Part shown: positions 12,463-23,820 of the stretch, piece after piece
How positions within the stretch are numbered: position 1 is the stretch's first letter
Layout of the letters: each line of letters starts with the position of its first letter
Source of the DNA: Phlebopus portentosus
Lineage: Eukaryota > Basidiomycota > Agaricomycetes > Boletales > Boletinellaceae
Assembly: GCA_037892935.1 (NCBI GenBank)
Contig: JAYXKI010000008.1
Coordinates: 744,001-808,000, forward strand
Reading direction: 5' to 3'
DNA: 64,000 bases
The notes under the pieces: generated by a model
What the model was told of the DNA's origin: nothing
What the model saw: only the letters and a program-made list of their open reading frames with translations
Database searches by the model: none
Position numbers and translations under genes: made by a program

Positions 12463-13222
12463 ATGCGATTCTCCCAGTTTATGGTCATTGCGGTTTCTGC
12501 CGTCGCAGCGAGTGCTCTTCCTGTGGGTTCAGATTCCGCCCTATCCGCGTTCTTTTACTAAATATGAGCTGATGTATGCGTCGCAGAACCCGCAGAATAC
12601 AGATGACTCGTCTGCAGCAACCGCAAGTTCTAGCTCAGGAAGTTATTCAACGAGTGCTGGTTCCGGCGCCATTCCTGGTGGCATCACTGGTAGTGGAAGC
12701 ATGACCAACTCAGCATCCGCTTTCATGCCCACTTCCACTTCATCTTCCAGTCACGAAGGCGTGGAAGATGGTGGACACGGTCACGGACATCATCACAAAG
12801 GATGCAGGAAGAAGGGCCATGATTTTCATCAAAGCCAAAGTGGAAGCTATGGCAGCTCCAGCATGGGCGCAGGAGGTAGTATTGGTAGCTACGGCGGCAT
12901 GAGTATGAGCACTGGTCCTTCCGCAAGTTCCCTCGCTGGTAGTGTGGGTCTCAGTGGCGGATATCCTACCGCTTCCGCCTCCGCTGGTGAGTATGGTTCC
13001 GATAATCCTGACGATGACATGTGCAAAGGTGATGAGTACGGAGGCGGTTCAGGAACCAGCGAGCCAATTGGTTCTGCGACTAGCCAGCCCGTCCCGGTGA
13101 CTGGCAGCCTTAGCACTGGTGCTGCAAGCGCTTCAGGCCTCGCGTCCTCTGGCGCGAGTCCTTCAGGCTCTTCGTACCCGTCTACCTCTGGGGCAGGTAC
13201 CCAGAGCTCTGAGAGCTACTGA
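12463..13222 (+). CDS. Secreted Ser/Gly-rich protein with His cluster
   Basis: Exon 1 12463-12522 encodes exactly a signal peptide (MRFSQFMVIAVSAVAASALP). A 64 bp intron (GTGGGT...CGCAG) leads to exon 2, 12587-13222, total 231 residues. The mature part is almost entirely Ser, Gly, Thr and Ala, with a basic His-rich patch (HGHGHHHKGCRKKGH) at about residues 90-104 and only two cysteines (GCRKK; DDMCKG). No catalytic motif, GPI signal or membrane segment is evident at the C-terminus. Likely a heavily O-glycosylated extracellular or wall-associated protein; the His patch could bind metal. The family is unknown, and I did not see an eight-cysteine hydrophobin pattern. Confidence 0.7.
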
Positions 13223-13968
13223 GCGAGATTCAGGAATGCAATGCGCATTGCAAGGGGCCACAGTTGAGTATATAGATAACTCCGTTGCTATATAAATGTG
13301 AATGCGGCAAAGTTGCATATATAGACGTGTATCTCCGGTGCTAATTTCCTCCATTAGGCCCGTGCATGAGTAGATTGGTTCCGATTCCTAGAAAATGTGA
13401 GACTATCTTTGAAGATCGATTCAAAAAACCGCGAAATATGTTCTCCGCAAAACTATGAACACGGACGTCCCAACCGTAGTGACTGAGGGCGATACATATG
13501 TCCTGGCCAGTTATTCTCCTTATTGGCAAGGCCGCCTGTGCGGCAGAACCATGGTACTATTTATGACGCCAGAAAACAAAAATGCAAGCTGATAAATTTG
13601 ATCGGATCGCACCTGGTAAAGGTCATGTAGATGGCAATTCGTCCGCGATCTATGTAATGCATCAAGGAAAGAATAAACGGAGAATGTCGCTAGTTGCATC
13701 TGTTTTGAGAGTGCTCGAGTCTGCAGCACGAGGCAAGACACGGTAGATTTAGTTGTTAGAGCGAACAAAGCGTTTCGCCCTATGTTGCCTGGATGGATGA
13801 CACGGCGATGCGCAGCAACATCCGGATGGAAGGTTTGGTGAAGTGCTCCAATGGAACGGATCGCGTATCGTAAGCGCACCAGTTCACCGGACGCGACCTG
13901 CCAAGGTTCAATGATAAATACCCGACGCAAGTGGAGACGAGCTGGCCCCCGTCAACGCCCGCACGTCC
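13223..13968. other. Intergenic, no gene seen
   Basis: Spacer between two plus-strand genes. Minus-strand open frames here (to about 136 codons) have no family signal and no supporting splice structure. Confidence 0.5.
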
Positions 13969-15023
13969 ATGCCCCCACCGATATCGACGCGCTACGATGA
14001 CGAGCGTGCACTTTTGAGTCTGGGTGCCCACGACCATGACCATGAGATAAACGTTGTTGGTCGTGCTGACCTCACACGGTTCGGACCGGACCTAGCCGGC
14101 GTGAAAACCCCCTTGGGCGTTCATTCAACTTCAGCTTTTTCTCCGACGAGCAACGATAGCAAAAGCACACGTCCGATTAGAGAATTCAGACTGCCACAGC
14201 ACAATGCTACAGACTCGTTTGCGGAGAGTGTCGCGAGCACAGACTCGAACGCAGAGGAGATTGAGCTTTCCTCGTTACACTCCTTCAGGCGAACGGACCG
14301 TGCACAGTCCTCCGTAGGCCAACCATCCTCTCACGGCCGCTTTGAAAGCATCGCTTCTTCGTCCACAACTGCTTCGTTACCCTCGTTCAGCAGCACTTCC
14401 GCTTCCGAGGATGAATACATCTATGGAGATGAGATAAGTGTTAGGTCCGCAGTCCGGTTGGGTCTCGAACAAGCTGGCACGCACCCGCGGGCTGCATGCC
14501 CTGATTCACGGAACACACGCACAACTACGGAAGAGAACCCAGACGACCGACCGCCGCATGAAATCTTTCCGCCTTTAACTCCCATGTCACCCCGACAGAC
14601 GCGCTTTCTGCATCGAATATACGTACCAGAGTCTACGCATCACGACAATACCCAACTTCTCCCTAATGACTTTTCTGAGGTGGACATCAATTTCCCGTCT
14701 TCATCCAGCCCAGGTCTGTCCCTTCGTTCCAGCCGCTAATAATACCACGCACGTTTGCTGAAACCTCTGTTTTTTTAGCTCGGCACACGCCAGATAGCGA
14801 ACATAGCATCGCGATCGAGACCGATTCGCTTTTACCTGTACAAAAACTCTCCTCCCAAGACGGGCTGCCGTTACTCGCAACCTCACCGAGCTTTGACGAA
14901 CCCGATCCATTTCGATTTTCCTATTCGCACTCTGAGACGGTATTTTATCTGCTTGGCTTCTCAATCACAACATTGCTCGTTGTCTTGTCTGTCTGGCTTA
15001 CACTCGCGGATATTGTGATGTAG
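13969..15023 (+). CDS. Predicted tail-anchored membrane protein
   Basis: Exon 1 13969-14713 (MPPPISTRYDDERALLSLG), intron 14714-14778 (GTCTGT...TTTTTTAG), exon 2 14779-15023; phases match (1/2) and give 329 residues. The N-terminal 300 residues are polar and Ser/Thr/acidic-rich (ESVASTDSNAEEIELSSLHS). Exon 2 ends with one hydrophobic stretch (VFYLLGFSITTLLVVLSVWL) followed by only a few residues (TLADIVM), so the protein should be C-terminally anchored with its bulk in the cytosol. There is no N-terminal signal. Skipping the intron gives an early stop and loses the membrane segment, which supports the splice. Family unknown. Confidence 0.7.
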
Positions 15024-15445
15024 CTATATCCTTAACCTCTACCCTGTCTTAACACCCTAGAACCTTAGTTTCTGTTTCTTTTACGGGAGTCGTAATTGCA
15101 TCTTGACAGTAGAATCGATGACCAACACGATGATTTCATGTTAGCAAAGTAGCGTCTTGCATGCGACATTACCACAACAGATAGCGTCATTGATGGCTCT
15201 GTGAACATGTTCTTATTTTGATAGAGTGAAGTTTACACGAGAACATAGAACTATCGAGGGATTTTTGATAAATATTAATATTAATATTGCAAGTATTCGT
15301 TGTTAACTTACTTGCTTTTGGTTCCCCGCCCGAATATAACCGATCGATGTGCACGTGACGTAACGGAGCTTCGTCATCCAGCCGCTTTCATATCATATCC
15401 ATTCTGCCTGAAAGAGGCCAGGATCAATCTTCAATATAAACAACC
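15024..15445. other. Intergenic with AT-rich patch
   Basis: Spacer with an AT-only stretch near 15267-15287 (repeated ATATTA units). It contains the ISD11 promoter; no gene seen. Confidence 0.5.
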
Positions 15446-15874
15446 ATGGCTCCTCCAACGCATCGAGCCATTCTCAGTCTCTATGCATCTACTCTGCGCA
15501 CCGCACGTTCATTCAGCTCGTATAACTTCCGTCAGTACTTCATTCGGCGGACGAAGGATGTGTTCAGGGAGATTCAGGTGCGCTTGGAGCTATTTGTTAT
15601 AAAGGTCAAGTAACTGACTGGTCGTTCATCGTGCCTTCTCTCTCGATTATTGCTTCCCCCTCGTCATTGATGTACTGACATCCGAATTATCCATGATTTG
15701 TCCTCATCCTTCGCGCAGAACGAGAAAGACCCGAAACGTGTCGGAACGTTATATACCAACGCCGTGAGAGAGCACGCCGTACTCCAGCGCAGCGCGATTG
15801 TCAATCAATTATATGGAGGTTGGCGCCTCGTCGTCGAAAATCAGAAGCCTGCGCGCATTCGTGCCGATACATAG
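15446..15874 (+). CDS. ISD11: ISD11 (LYRM4), mitochondrial Fe-S assembly LYR protein
   Basis: Exon 1 15446-15577 (44 codons), intron 15578-15718 (GTGCGC...GCGCAG), exon 2 15719-15874; 95 residues, the usual size. ISD11 stabilises the cysteine desulfurase NFS1 in the mitochondrial matrix during iron-sulfur cluster assembly. Diagnostic pieces: MAPPTHRAILSLYASTLRTA, SYNFRQYFIRRTKDVFREIQ, then NEKDPKRVGTLYTNAVREHA and a C-terminal VNQLYGGWRLVVE. The LYR tripeptide is LYA here; yeast Isd11 also departs from it (LYK), and the downstream NFRxYF motif is intact. Both splice sites are phase 0. Confidence 0.9.
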
Positions 15875-16020
15875 ACGTCATCGACTTATTTCGATTTATC
15901 GTGCAAGACCTTCCTGCCTGCTTTGTAGATGCTTTCCGACCTTGGAAGGAAGCAATTGTGACGTGAGTTGGAAGGATGATGTTGTGCCAGATTGCCTGGA
16001 GGTTTTGGAGAGATGGAACG

Positions 16021-16054
<34 letters not shown>

Positions 16055-16423
16055 CGAGAGTTCGGGGAGAGGAGGAGAGACATGTTAAGTCTGATAATTT
16101 TTGTTTTGCATACCTCTGTAATTTTAGTATCTCACGCAATGTGAACGACATCTCTTGCACACCACCTGGGAGGTAAGGATGTATGAGGGATCGTAAATTT
16201 TCCCCTCTCCTCTCTCCAAGCCAACGACAATCGTCCATGCCCACGGTGATTTTGTTTACTTGACTTCCAACGCTAGGACTCAGATCCGTTACTCGATCTC
16301 TAGTCATGCATGGTCTTCAGACCTCGGTGGTTGCCTTCGGACGACAAGTTGACGGCATGGATGGCAATTAAATAGCTAATTAATACGACATGCTCCAGCA
16401 AATAAAAACAAAGTTTTATCCTC
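15875..16423. other. Convergent spacer with trinucleotide repeat
   Basis: Region between the ISD11 and SEC11 3' ends. Open frames here (poly-Gln, poly-Asn or poly-Val) are artefacts of the GTT repeat. No gene seen. Confidence 0.6.
16020..16054 (+). repeat. (GTT)n microsatellite
   Basis: Perfect run of nearly twelve GTT units in the ISD11-SEC11 spacer. Confidence 0.95.
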
Positions 16424-17511
16424 TTATTCTCGTTGCACTAATGCCAACAGCCCCAATCCGCCCAGAAGAGCATACTTTAATTGAGGGTAATCGTTCTGGA
16501 GGACGAAGTCAGCATCGAGCATATCAAGGACTTTCAAGTTTATAACTCACCATGACGATCGTTACATATCCAATATACGGAAGGAATCTGAAGTGCAGTA
16601 GAAAACAGATGTAGGATGCTAGGCAATAAACTGAGATTAAGACGACGTACCCGCCCACTTTCCCAATGATGTGTCGTTTCTCTAACCATTGTAATCCTTG
16701 ATACAGTCCAATATCGTCTTGCGCATTGTTGTCTCCTTTAGTTAAGAGTAACTGCTTCTGAGCGAGGGGTGCGGCCGCGATGTAACTATGAACGACCAGA
16801 ATCAGCCGATGGTATCCTCATCTCACGAGGGCGATACTAATGAAATAAGAGGAAGAGGGGCGGCACTGAATCATATTTGCCTGAGGCGCGTCGTAGCAAC
16901 AGAGCAACTGAACGTAGGAAACGAAAGGAAATCAAATCAAGAAAGTGGGAGGGCGCACGCACTCGTCTGACACGACATCGCGCGTTTCAATCACACGATG
17001 AACGATAGGAACATCACCACCCGGTATGCGATATACAGTGATGTCGCCCGTCTTGTAGCGCTGCCCAGACGGGTTCGTGAGAAAGAGCAGGTCACCGCGG
17101 TAGAACGCAGGCTCCATCGAACCACTGCAACGGTAGAATGACTGTTAGCTCCCACACAATCGACGTTACTGCCCGTGCTTTGAAGCTATGCATTGACGGG
17201 TTTCGTGATAGAGATGGATACGCGCCTCAGAACCACTACGATGGGCGATTCGGTGTTGCAGACGAGTCCCAAGCCTTTCCAGATCATGAGGCCCGACGCG
17301 ATGACGGAGGCAAAATTAAGGACTTGAAGGAGAACCTGTCAAATTGTCAAGAGTAATCAGTATCAAGTGCTATCAATCGCATGCAATAACGTCCTCTTGT
17401 TTTCACTTGTCCACTTGCTCAAGTGCGCAAGGAACCATACAATGAGCGGATTTAAACACGTACATAACGCCATCCCAGTCGTCGGATCGTCTTTAGCTCC
17501 TCTGAAAACAT
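16424..17511 (-). CDS. SEC11: Signal peptidase complex catalytic subunit SEC11
   Basis: ER membrane serine protease that removes signal peptides. Six exons on the minus strand: 17511-17464, 17335-17226, 17124-16963, 16785-16651, 16587-16551 and 16495-16424, summing to 188 codons (187 residues), normal for SEC11. N-terminus [16 protein letters not shown]; membrane anchor [17 protein letters not shown]; catalytic-serine motif [18 protein letters not shown] (Ser before MEP); catalytic-His region [22 protein letters not shown]; and C-terminal membrane helix [16 protein letters not shown]. The intron between exons 2 and 3 (17225-17125) starts with GC instead of GT; it is the only junction that restores the invariant SGSMEP motif in frame. 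No other irregularity. Confidence 0.95.
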
Positions 17512-18111
17512 CGTGGATCTCTAGTACTAGGCAAGTCTCGCCCCCACTACAGAAGCGCTCCTACAGCAAGGAGGATGCAGAAGACAAATGTGAGATAAAG
17601 CGCAACAAAATGAGCCGACTTGGACACGCGGGGACACGATTTGACACGTTGGGGTTCCGCACGTGATCTCGACGCGTCGCGATGAGTCGGACATTGAAAA
17701 TTGGACGTGCCTGACCTTTCGCGGCTCATCCACCACATTTCACTACTGCTCACTTAAGCGTTTATTTCAAATTCTCTTTTGTGACCGATAGTGATAAGCT
17801 TGTGTACTTTGCTTATACGGTCAGGAGTACCAAGATTGTTCAATTTCGATGTTTGCTTCTCTAATCTTGGATAATCGGATTTTGATCAATTGCAACAGGA
17901 TACCTAACTGAATGGAATGATAACACAGTAATATCACAAAAATTCACAGGATCATCATCAAGTAAAGATCCTGAGTTAATATAAATAATGAATCAAGCTA
18001 TTTTCACCGACAATGATTGACCACGCCTGGGAACCCAAAGGAACGTATGTTGTATGAAACTACAAGTGAATCACAGAAGGCGGGGAAATTTGAGATAGTT
18101 TCATGCCCCGC
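17512..18111. other. Intergenic, AT-rich
   Basis: Spacer upstream of SEC11 and downstream of the peroxidase gene. Strongly AT-rich in 17750-18050; no gene seen. Confidence 0.5.
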
Positions 18112-19413
<1,302 letters not shown>

Positions 19414-20228
19414 CGCTGAAGGCTGCTTAATCAGTAGAAAATTGAGACCCTTATTTGGTGATCAAATCCTGCATGAGCAACAAGACATGGGAGCGCAAAT
19501 GTTATGAAAACGTTTTGTTGTGGTTCATGGAAATGAAAAGAAGGTAAACGTGTTCCGAAAGAACGTTTGGGCTTCCCAGAATACGAGGCGGGGTCGTGAG
19601 AGAGGTCCGACTCATCGCATCCTCAGAAAAAGAAGGCACGTCATTACTTGAGTCAGTCTCCTCAATGGTATGCGGTCCAACCCAACAAGCGGACCTAGGG
19701 AGTTGATTGTGTCGCCTGAATCGTTTGTGTTTAGTGGAGTAATTCCTTCAAGCGCACTGGAGACGGATTTGCATTGAAATACAGTGCCTTTGAAATCTTG
19801 CTGTCCTTGGTATCCACCGGTTAAGCAAGCGAAGTGATTGTGGCGGAAGCTAGAAAGCCGAAATACGGAGCTCGGAATGTTCAGAGCGGGATCGACTGGT
19901 GTTAGGTCGCCCAAAGCAGATCATCCCGAGAGAAAAAAATAGCATAGGCACGGGTTATAAAATTCGCGCGATCGTCCGTGGAAATACTTTGAATCTTCGA
20001 CATCTCAAAGGACGAATCATCTTTCCGGCATTTTCCCACTGCGGGATACGCTTGATGGAAGGGAAGACAGATGCAGCGACGATTGCCATGGGAAGAACAC
20101 TAGAACAACGGTTCCGAGTACCATAGAGCGGGAATGAGCGTGTAGTTTTAGCGCGTCGTCAACGACAAGGACAATGCGTCGGTGATAGTTGTATGCATGG
20201 GACTGCGCCCAACGTGCCGTTTATGATT
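19414..20228. other. Intergenic; one weak open frame
   Basis: A minus-strand open frame at about 19914-19612 (VDPALNIPSSVFRLSSFRHN and onward, 90-odd codons) could be an exon of an unannotated gene, but no start, partner exon or family was found. The rest shows nothing. Confidence 0.3.
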
Positions 20229-20345
20229 TGCTTAGCTAAAGCCGAGCTTCTTTCGGAAGTAAACGAAATTATTTCTAGCAACGAGGGCTAGGAGACACAC
20301 GATGGGACCGACAATCAGCGCATAGGGACGTACAAGCCACCCACG
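20229..20345 (-). CDS. Possible 3' exon of a small membrane protein
   Basis: On the minus strand a frame reads EHRGWLVRPYALIVGPIVCL and continues LALVARNNFVYFRKKLGFS before a stop near 20229. It has the form of a last exon: a hydrophobic membrane segment followed by a short basic tail, preceded by a plausible acceptor (TGTGAG). The 5' exons should lie in 20350-20900 but I could not assemble them with confidence; a short frame at 20545 (MFLKIAGRVPTDVIQLFVKT) is a weak candidate. Function unknown. Confidence 0.35.
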
Positions 20346-20908
20346 GTGCTCACAGATGGTAGTCGACGGTCAAGACGGATGACGCGACTTTCCGTTGGAA
20401 GGGGATTCAGCCCCGCGTGCGTGCGAGACAAATACAACACAACAGTGATGTGATATTCGGAGTTATATTTAGCGTAATTTCAAGGTTTTCACGAATAGCT
20501 GAATAACATCCGTAGGAACGCGCCCGGCTATCTTCAGGAACATATTTCGACGAGTATTGCATGTAATTGAAGCAATGTCAGTGGTTAACAACCGGAAATC
20601 GTTTGTTCGAGTCGCTGTGCATCTCTGAGCATGTGTGGGATGTGATGTGAAAATAATGCAAGGAGATATCAGAAGAACTTCATGTCTTTCAGAATTCGAA
20701 TTGAACTGAGCGGAACGGCGTTCACCACGTATCTCATGTCTCTGGAACATTATCTCACATTCATCCCAAATACCGGTATAGATTCTATTGTATTCTAGAT
20801 CACAACGGGTCCGGAACGGTTACTATCAACGTAAAAATTCCTAATACTTTCCACTGCATATGCTCTTCTCAATAAGGCACTACAAGGCACGAACCACCTC
20901 GGTTCGTA
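20346..20908. other. Intergenic or unresolved 5' exons
   Basis: Spacer between PPX1 (3' end 20909) and the orphan membrane exon. It may hold the missing upstream exons; nothing is recognisable by homology. Confidence 0.35.
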
Positions 20909-22272
20909 TCAAATCGATTCAGCGCCCTCCTCGATAATGCTCTTCATCAAGGGTGCGATAAGCTTGCGCGTCACATGCGCATTCCCTTGCTCGTACACGC
21001 GTGCAGCTGTTGCACCCATCGGCTGCATCAGATCAGATGCCTGATGATTGTCCTTACTATACTTTGAAGCAAATTCGGCGAGTAATCGTTCTTTAAGCGC
21101 AAGCTCCGTAGTTCCTTCAAGCCCTGAGAATAGTTTCTGCTGAAGATTCCCGCCAGGCACGTCCCGTGCGACGATCATCATCTGGCGTTTATGCTTTCCT
21201 TTGTCTCGTCCTTTGTCTCGTCCGGCGCCCGCTCCTTCATCTCCGCCATGTTTCTTCTTCTTTGCTCGCCTTTCCTTATGGAATGTAGTAAGAATCCCGA
21301 GGACGTCCAGATCTCGCTCAGTCATAAATGCATCCGTGTCACGCCAGAAATCTTGCAACGAATCCCGTGCGAGCCATTTGCGAAGGTCCAGGGGAACGGT
21401 GCTAAGGCCGACCTGAACTGTCCGTGTCTTGTCCGTCCATGCATATTGCTTGTAATCTCGCCGTAATAAGGCGTTTGTCGATAGCTGAGTTACATCGGCT
21501 TTCTTTACCAGAAGCTCATTTGCAAGTGTAAAAAGCGTCGGATTGTCATGAGAAACGAAAGCCGATATTGTGGGCAGTTCCGCGCGGGGAAGCAGGTACG
21601 CCGCGGCCTCTCGATCGAGTTCTTCCGCTTTTCCACCGGGCATTAGACCGCCTGTATCGACCAGAATAGCGCACAATAATAATCTCGCAATTCCGGATGG
21701 AATCTGTGATGTTGATTGTTCGATATACCGTGCAACTATTGATGAAGCACTTCCTGTCGGGACGACAATAATCCTCGGATCGGCGGTATCCTGTAAAGAC
21801 CTTCATCTTCATGGTGGTCAAGAACAGCAACGACCTTTACGTCCTCGTTCTGATCAGAATACCGGGTAGTAGCCGATTGTGGTCGACAAGGGCAAAACGA
21901 TTCGAAGGAAACGGAATGGGGGACGGAGGAACATCATCAATGCAAAGAAGTTCTTCTTGCTTGGACGAGAGAGGCGCCAGCTTGAAGGCGTGGATATTCT
22001 CTGGACGTAATTCGAGATCTTTCCGTGACGTCTGTAAAAGGGCTACGCATGAAGTTTTCTGCACCGTTGAGGCGAACCATGAATAAGCGATTGAGGATGC
22101 AGCTGAGTCCAAATCTGTAGTTTTGGTGAGTTTCTAAAACCGAAAAGAACATGGTAATCGTAGAACCTCCTGCTTCGTTTCCCATCACGACAGTCCATTC
22201 ACGGCCCTTTCCTTCCCGAATCGCTCTCAGGTAGTGTTCCTTTGATCCCACAAGAAAAGAGGATAAAGACAT
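20909..22272 (-). CDS. PPX1: Exopolyphosphatase PPX1 (DHH superfamily), with two frame breaks
   Basis: Cleaves terminal phosphate from inorganic polyphosphate. Exon 1 22272-22167 (MSLSSFLVGSKEHYLRAIRE, then VVMGNEAG), intron 22166-22115, exon 2 from 22114 (DLDSAASSIAYSWFAS). Family motifs in order: GNEAGDLDS, ALVDHNRLLP, VVAVLDHHEDEGLY (metal-binding DHH), PRIIVVPTGSASSIVARYI, and the DHHA2-like C-terminal half LVDTGGLM to the stop at 20909, with a Lys/Gly-rich insert (ERRAKKKKHGG). Two single-base breaks occur: one after VDHNRLLP at the CCC run 21864-21866, one after HHEDEGLY near 21792-21795. Each is repaired by one extra base and no intron of credible size fits. So the gene is either newly disrupted or carries assembly deletions. 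Confidence 0.85.
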
Positions 22273-22895
22273 TCTTGCGATGTCGCGAGAGCGAAAAATT
22301 TGTCGTTGGAAGATGGTTCGATTAGAAAGGTTGATAATCCTCAGGAAAATCTTGTTGTATCTGATAGCATCGAGTATCATACAAGGATGAATGGCCAAAG
22401 GAGATTCATCAAGCAAGCCTTCTCAAGGGAACAAAAGGCTGATTAGAAAGTTGTTTGAGCGCGGAGGGGTCCACCAGAACCCTCTGTCCTTGTTGGAGGC
22501 TGTTGATAAAGGACGATCATGATGACATGGATGGACTTGAAGACGTTCCAAATCCATCCAGGCACGCTTGGATTATATAAGCACGATGAATGCGGAAACA
22601 CGTTAATATTACTAAATTTCGAGGACGACTGGTATACAAATTGAAAAGAGTTGCTAGGTCGATGACCTTGACAAACTCAACATGCACGCCAATAGAGAGT
22701 ATTTGGAATAATTGCGTGAATTTGTAACGGAACCGAAAGGATTTTTTTTTTCAATTATCTGTTGCACATATATGATACTCACTTCGACAAATGTCACAGT
22801 ATGCTTAGTGAAAATAGTCGGTCAAAAGCCTACACGGCGATCAGACAATGTGGGCGAATCGCCAGGTAAAAGACCCTCACATCGTATAGGGCAAA
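22273..22895. other. Intergenic spacer
   Basis: Between the PPX1 start and the RCF1 3' end; contains the PPX1 promoter. A run of T/A occurs near 22740. No gene seen. Confidence 0.5.
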
Positions 22896-23456
22896 TCAAT
22901 TCTTGCCCACTCCGAACCATGACGACCAACTTGACGAGTTTGATCGAGAAGGAGGAAGTGCAGCTTCTGCTGCCTGTACAATAGGACTCGCTTTAGGGAC
23001 CGGGCTAGCTGCCGGCCTCACATTAGACGGTGTCGCACCAGTCTCGACGCTATGCGCTTCCTCTGCCTCTTTCAATCGCTTCTCAAACTGTGCGGACTCC
23101 CAAGGCGAAGTAGGCGGAGGCGTAGCAGGTCTGGCATTTCCGTACAACACACCAGGCCCCATCTCTTGCACTCCGGCGACGATAATAGCAACAATCGTTA
23201 AGCCTTGCGCGACCACGCGAGCGCGGAGCCAGCGTTGATATCCGACTGCGTCGCGCTGCTGCATTCTCTTGAGAGCCATTGTCAGCGCTCCCACTGTAGC
23301 AGCCATTCCTATAACATGTCATGTATCAGTTCGAATGATCTGTACGCTCAGTGCTACGGGTAACGTACCGGTAGGAATCAACGGATGCTTCCGGCACTGT
23401 CTGGCCGCCTTGTCCCACAAACTGGGCTTCTTCGGTTGTTCGAGGGCTTCCTCCAT
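22896..23456 (-). CDS. RCF1: RCF1, respiratory supercomplex factor (HIG1 domain)
   Basis: Mitochondrial inner-membrane protein that supports complex III-IV supercomplexes. Exon 1 23456-23369 (MEEALEQPKKPSLWDKAARQ, then HPLIPT), intron 23368-23309 (GTACGT...TTATAG), exon 2 23308-22896; 166 residues. HIG1 domain: HPLIPTGMAATVGALTMAL forms the first membrane helix and VVAQGLTIVAIIVAGVQEMG the second, with a basic loop (KRMQQRDAVGYQRWLRAR) between. The C-terminal 70 residues are a charged segment (EKRLKEAEEAHSVE) and an Ala/Pro-rich tail, typical of the fungal Rcf1 branch. No frame break. Confidence 0.92.
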
Positions 23457-23820
23457 GTCGGAACTCGAGAACAAAGGAGGAAATGGGATTTAGTTATGAA
23501 AGCTGTCCGGAGGCACCAAGACAGTGTGGAGTGTCGTTGACGACGATCCGTCCATTTATTTGTGAGGAAGCCACGTGACGTCACAATTCTCAAGTTTTTG
23601 GTGGTGAATTTCTACTCATCTTCACGAGTAGGAAATGAGCGATGGCTTCGTCGTTCGCTCAGACCAATCATCCGAACTCTCCGTATACATTTCATCAAAC
23701 CTCTCAGTTGGTATATACATTTTACTAAGCCCATCATTGTTGTGTAAATGTATAAAAGCTGATAGATCAAGAAAGAATGAAGACAGGTCAAACAAGGACA
23801 GTGACTGGAGGGACTAGAAA
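23457..23820. other. Short intergenic spacer
   Basis: Separates the RCF1 5' end from the EMC2 3' end on the same strand; it must hold the RCF1 promoter. No gene seen. Confidence 0.5.

Noticed and set aside
15801..16307. Open frames with runs of Gln, Asn or Val
   Set aside because: They are translations of the (GTT)n repeat in the ISD11-SEC11 spacer; no motifs or splice structure.
19612..19914. Minus-strand frame reading VDPALNIPSSVFRLSSF
   Set aside because: No ATG, no family and no joining exon found; kept only as a note in the spacer entry.
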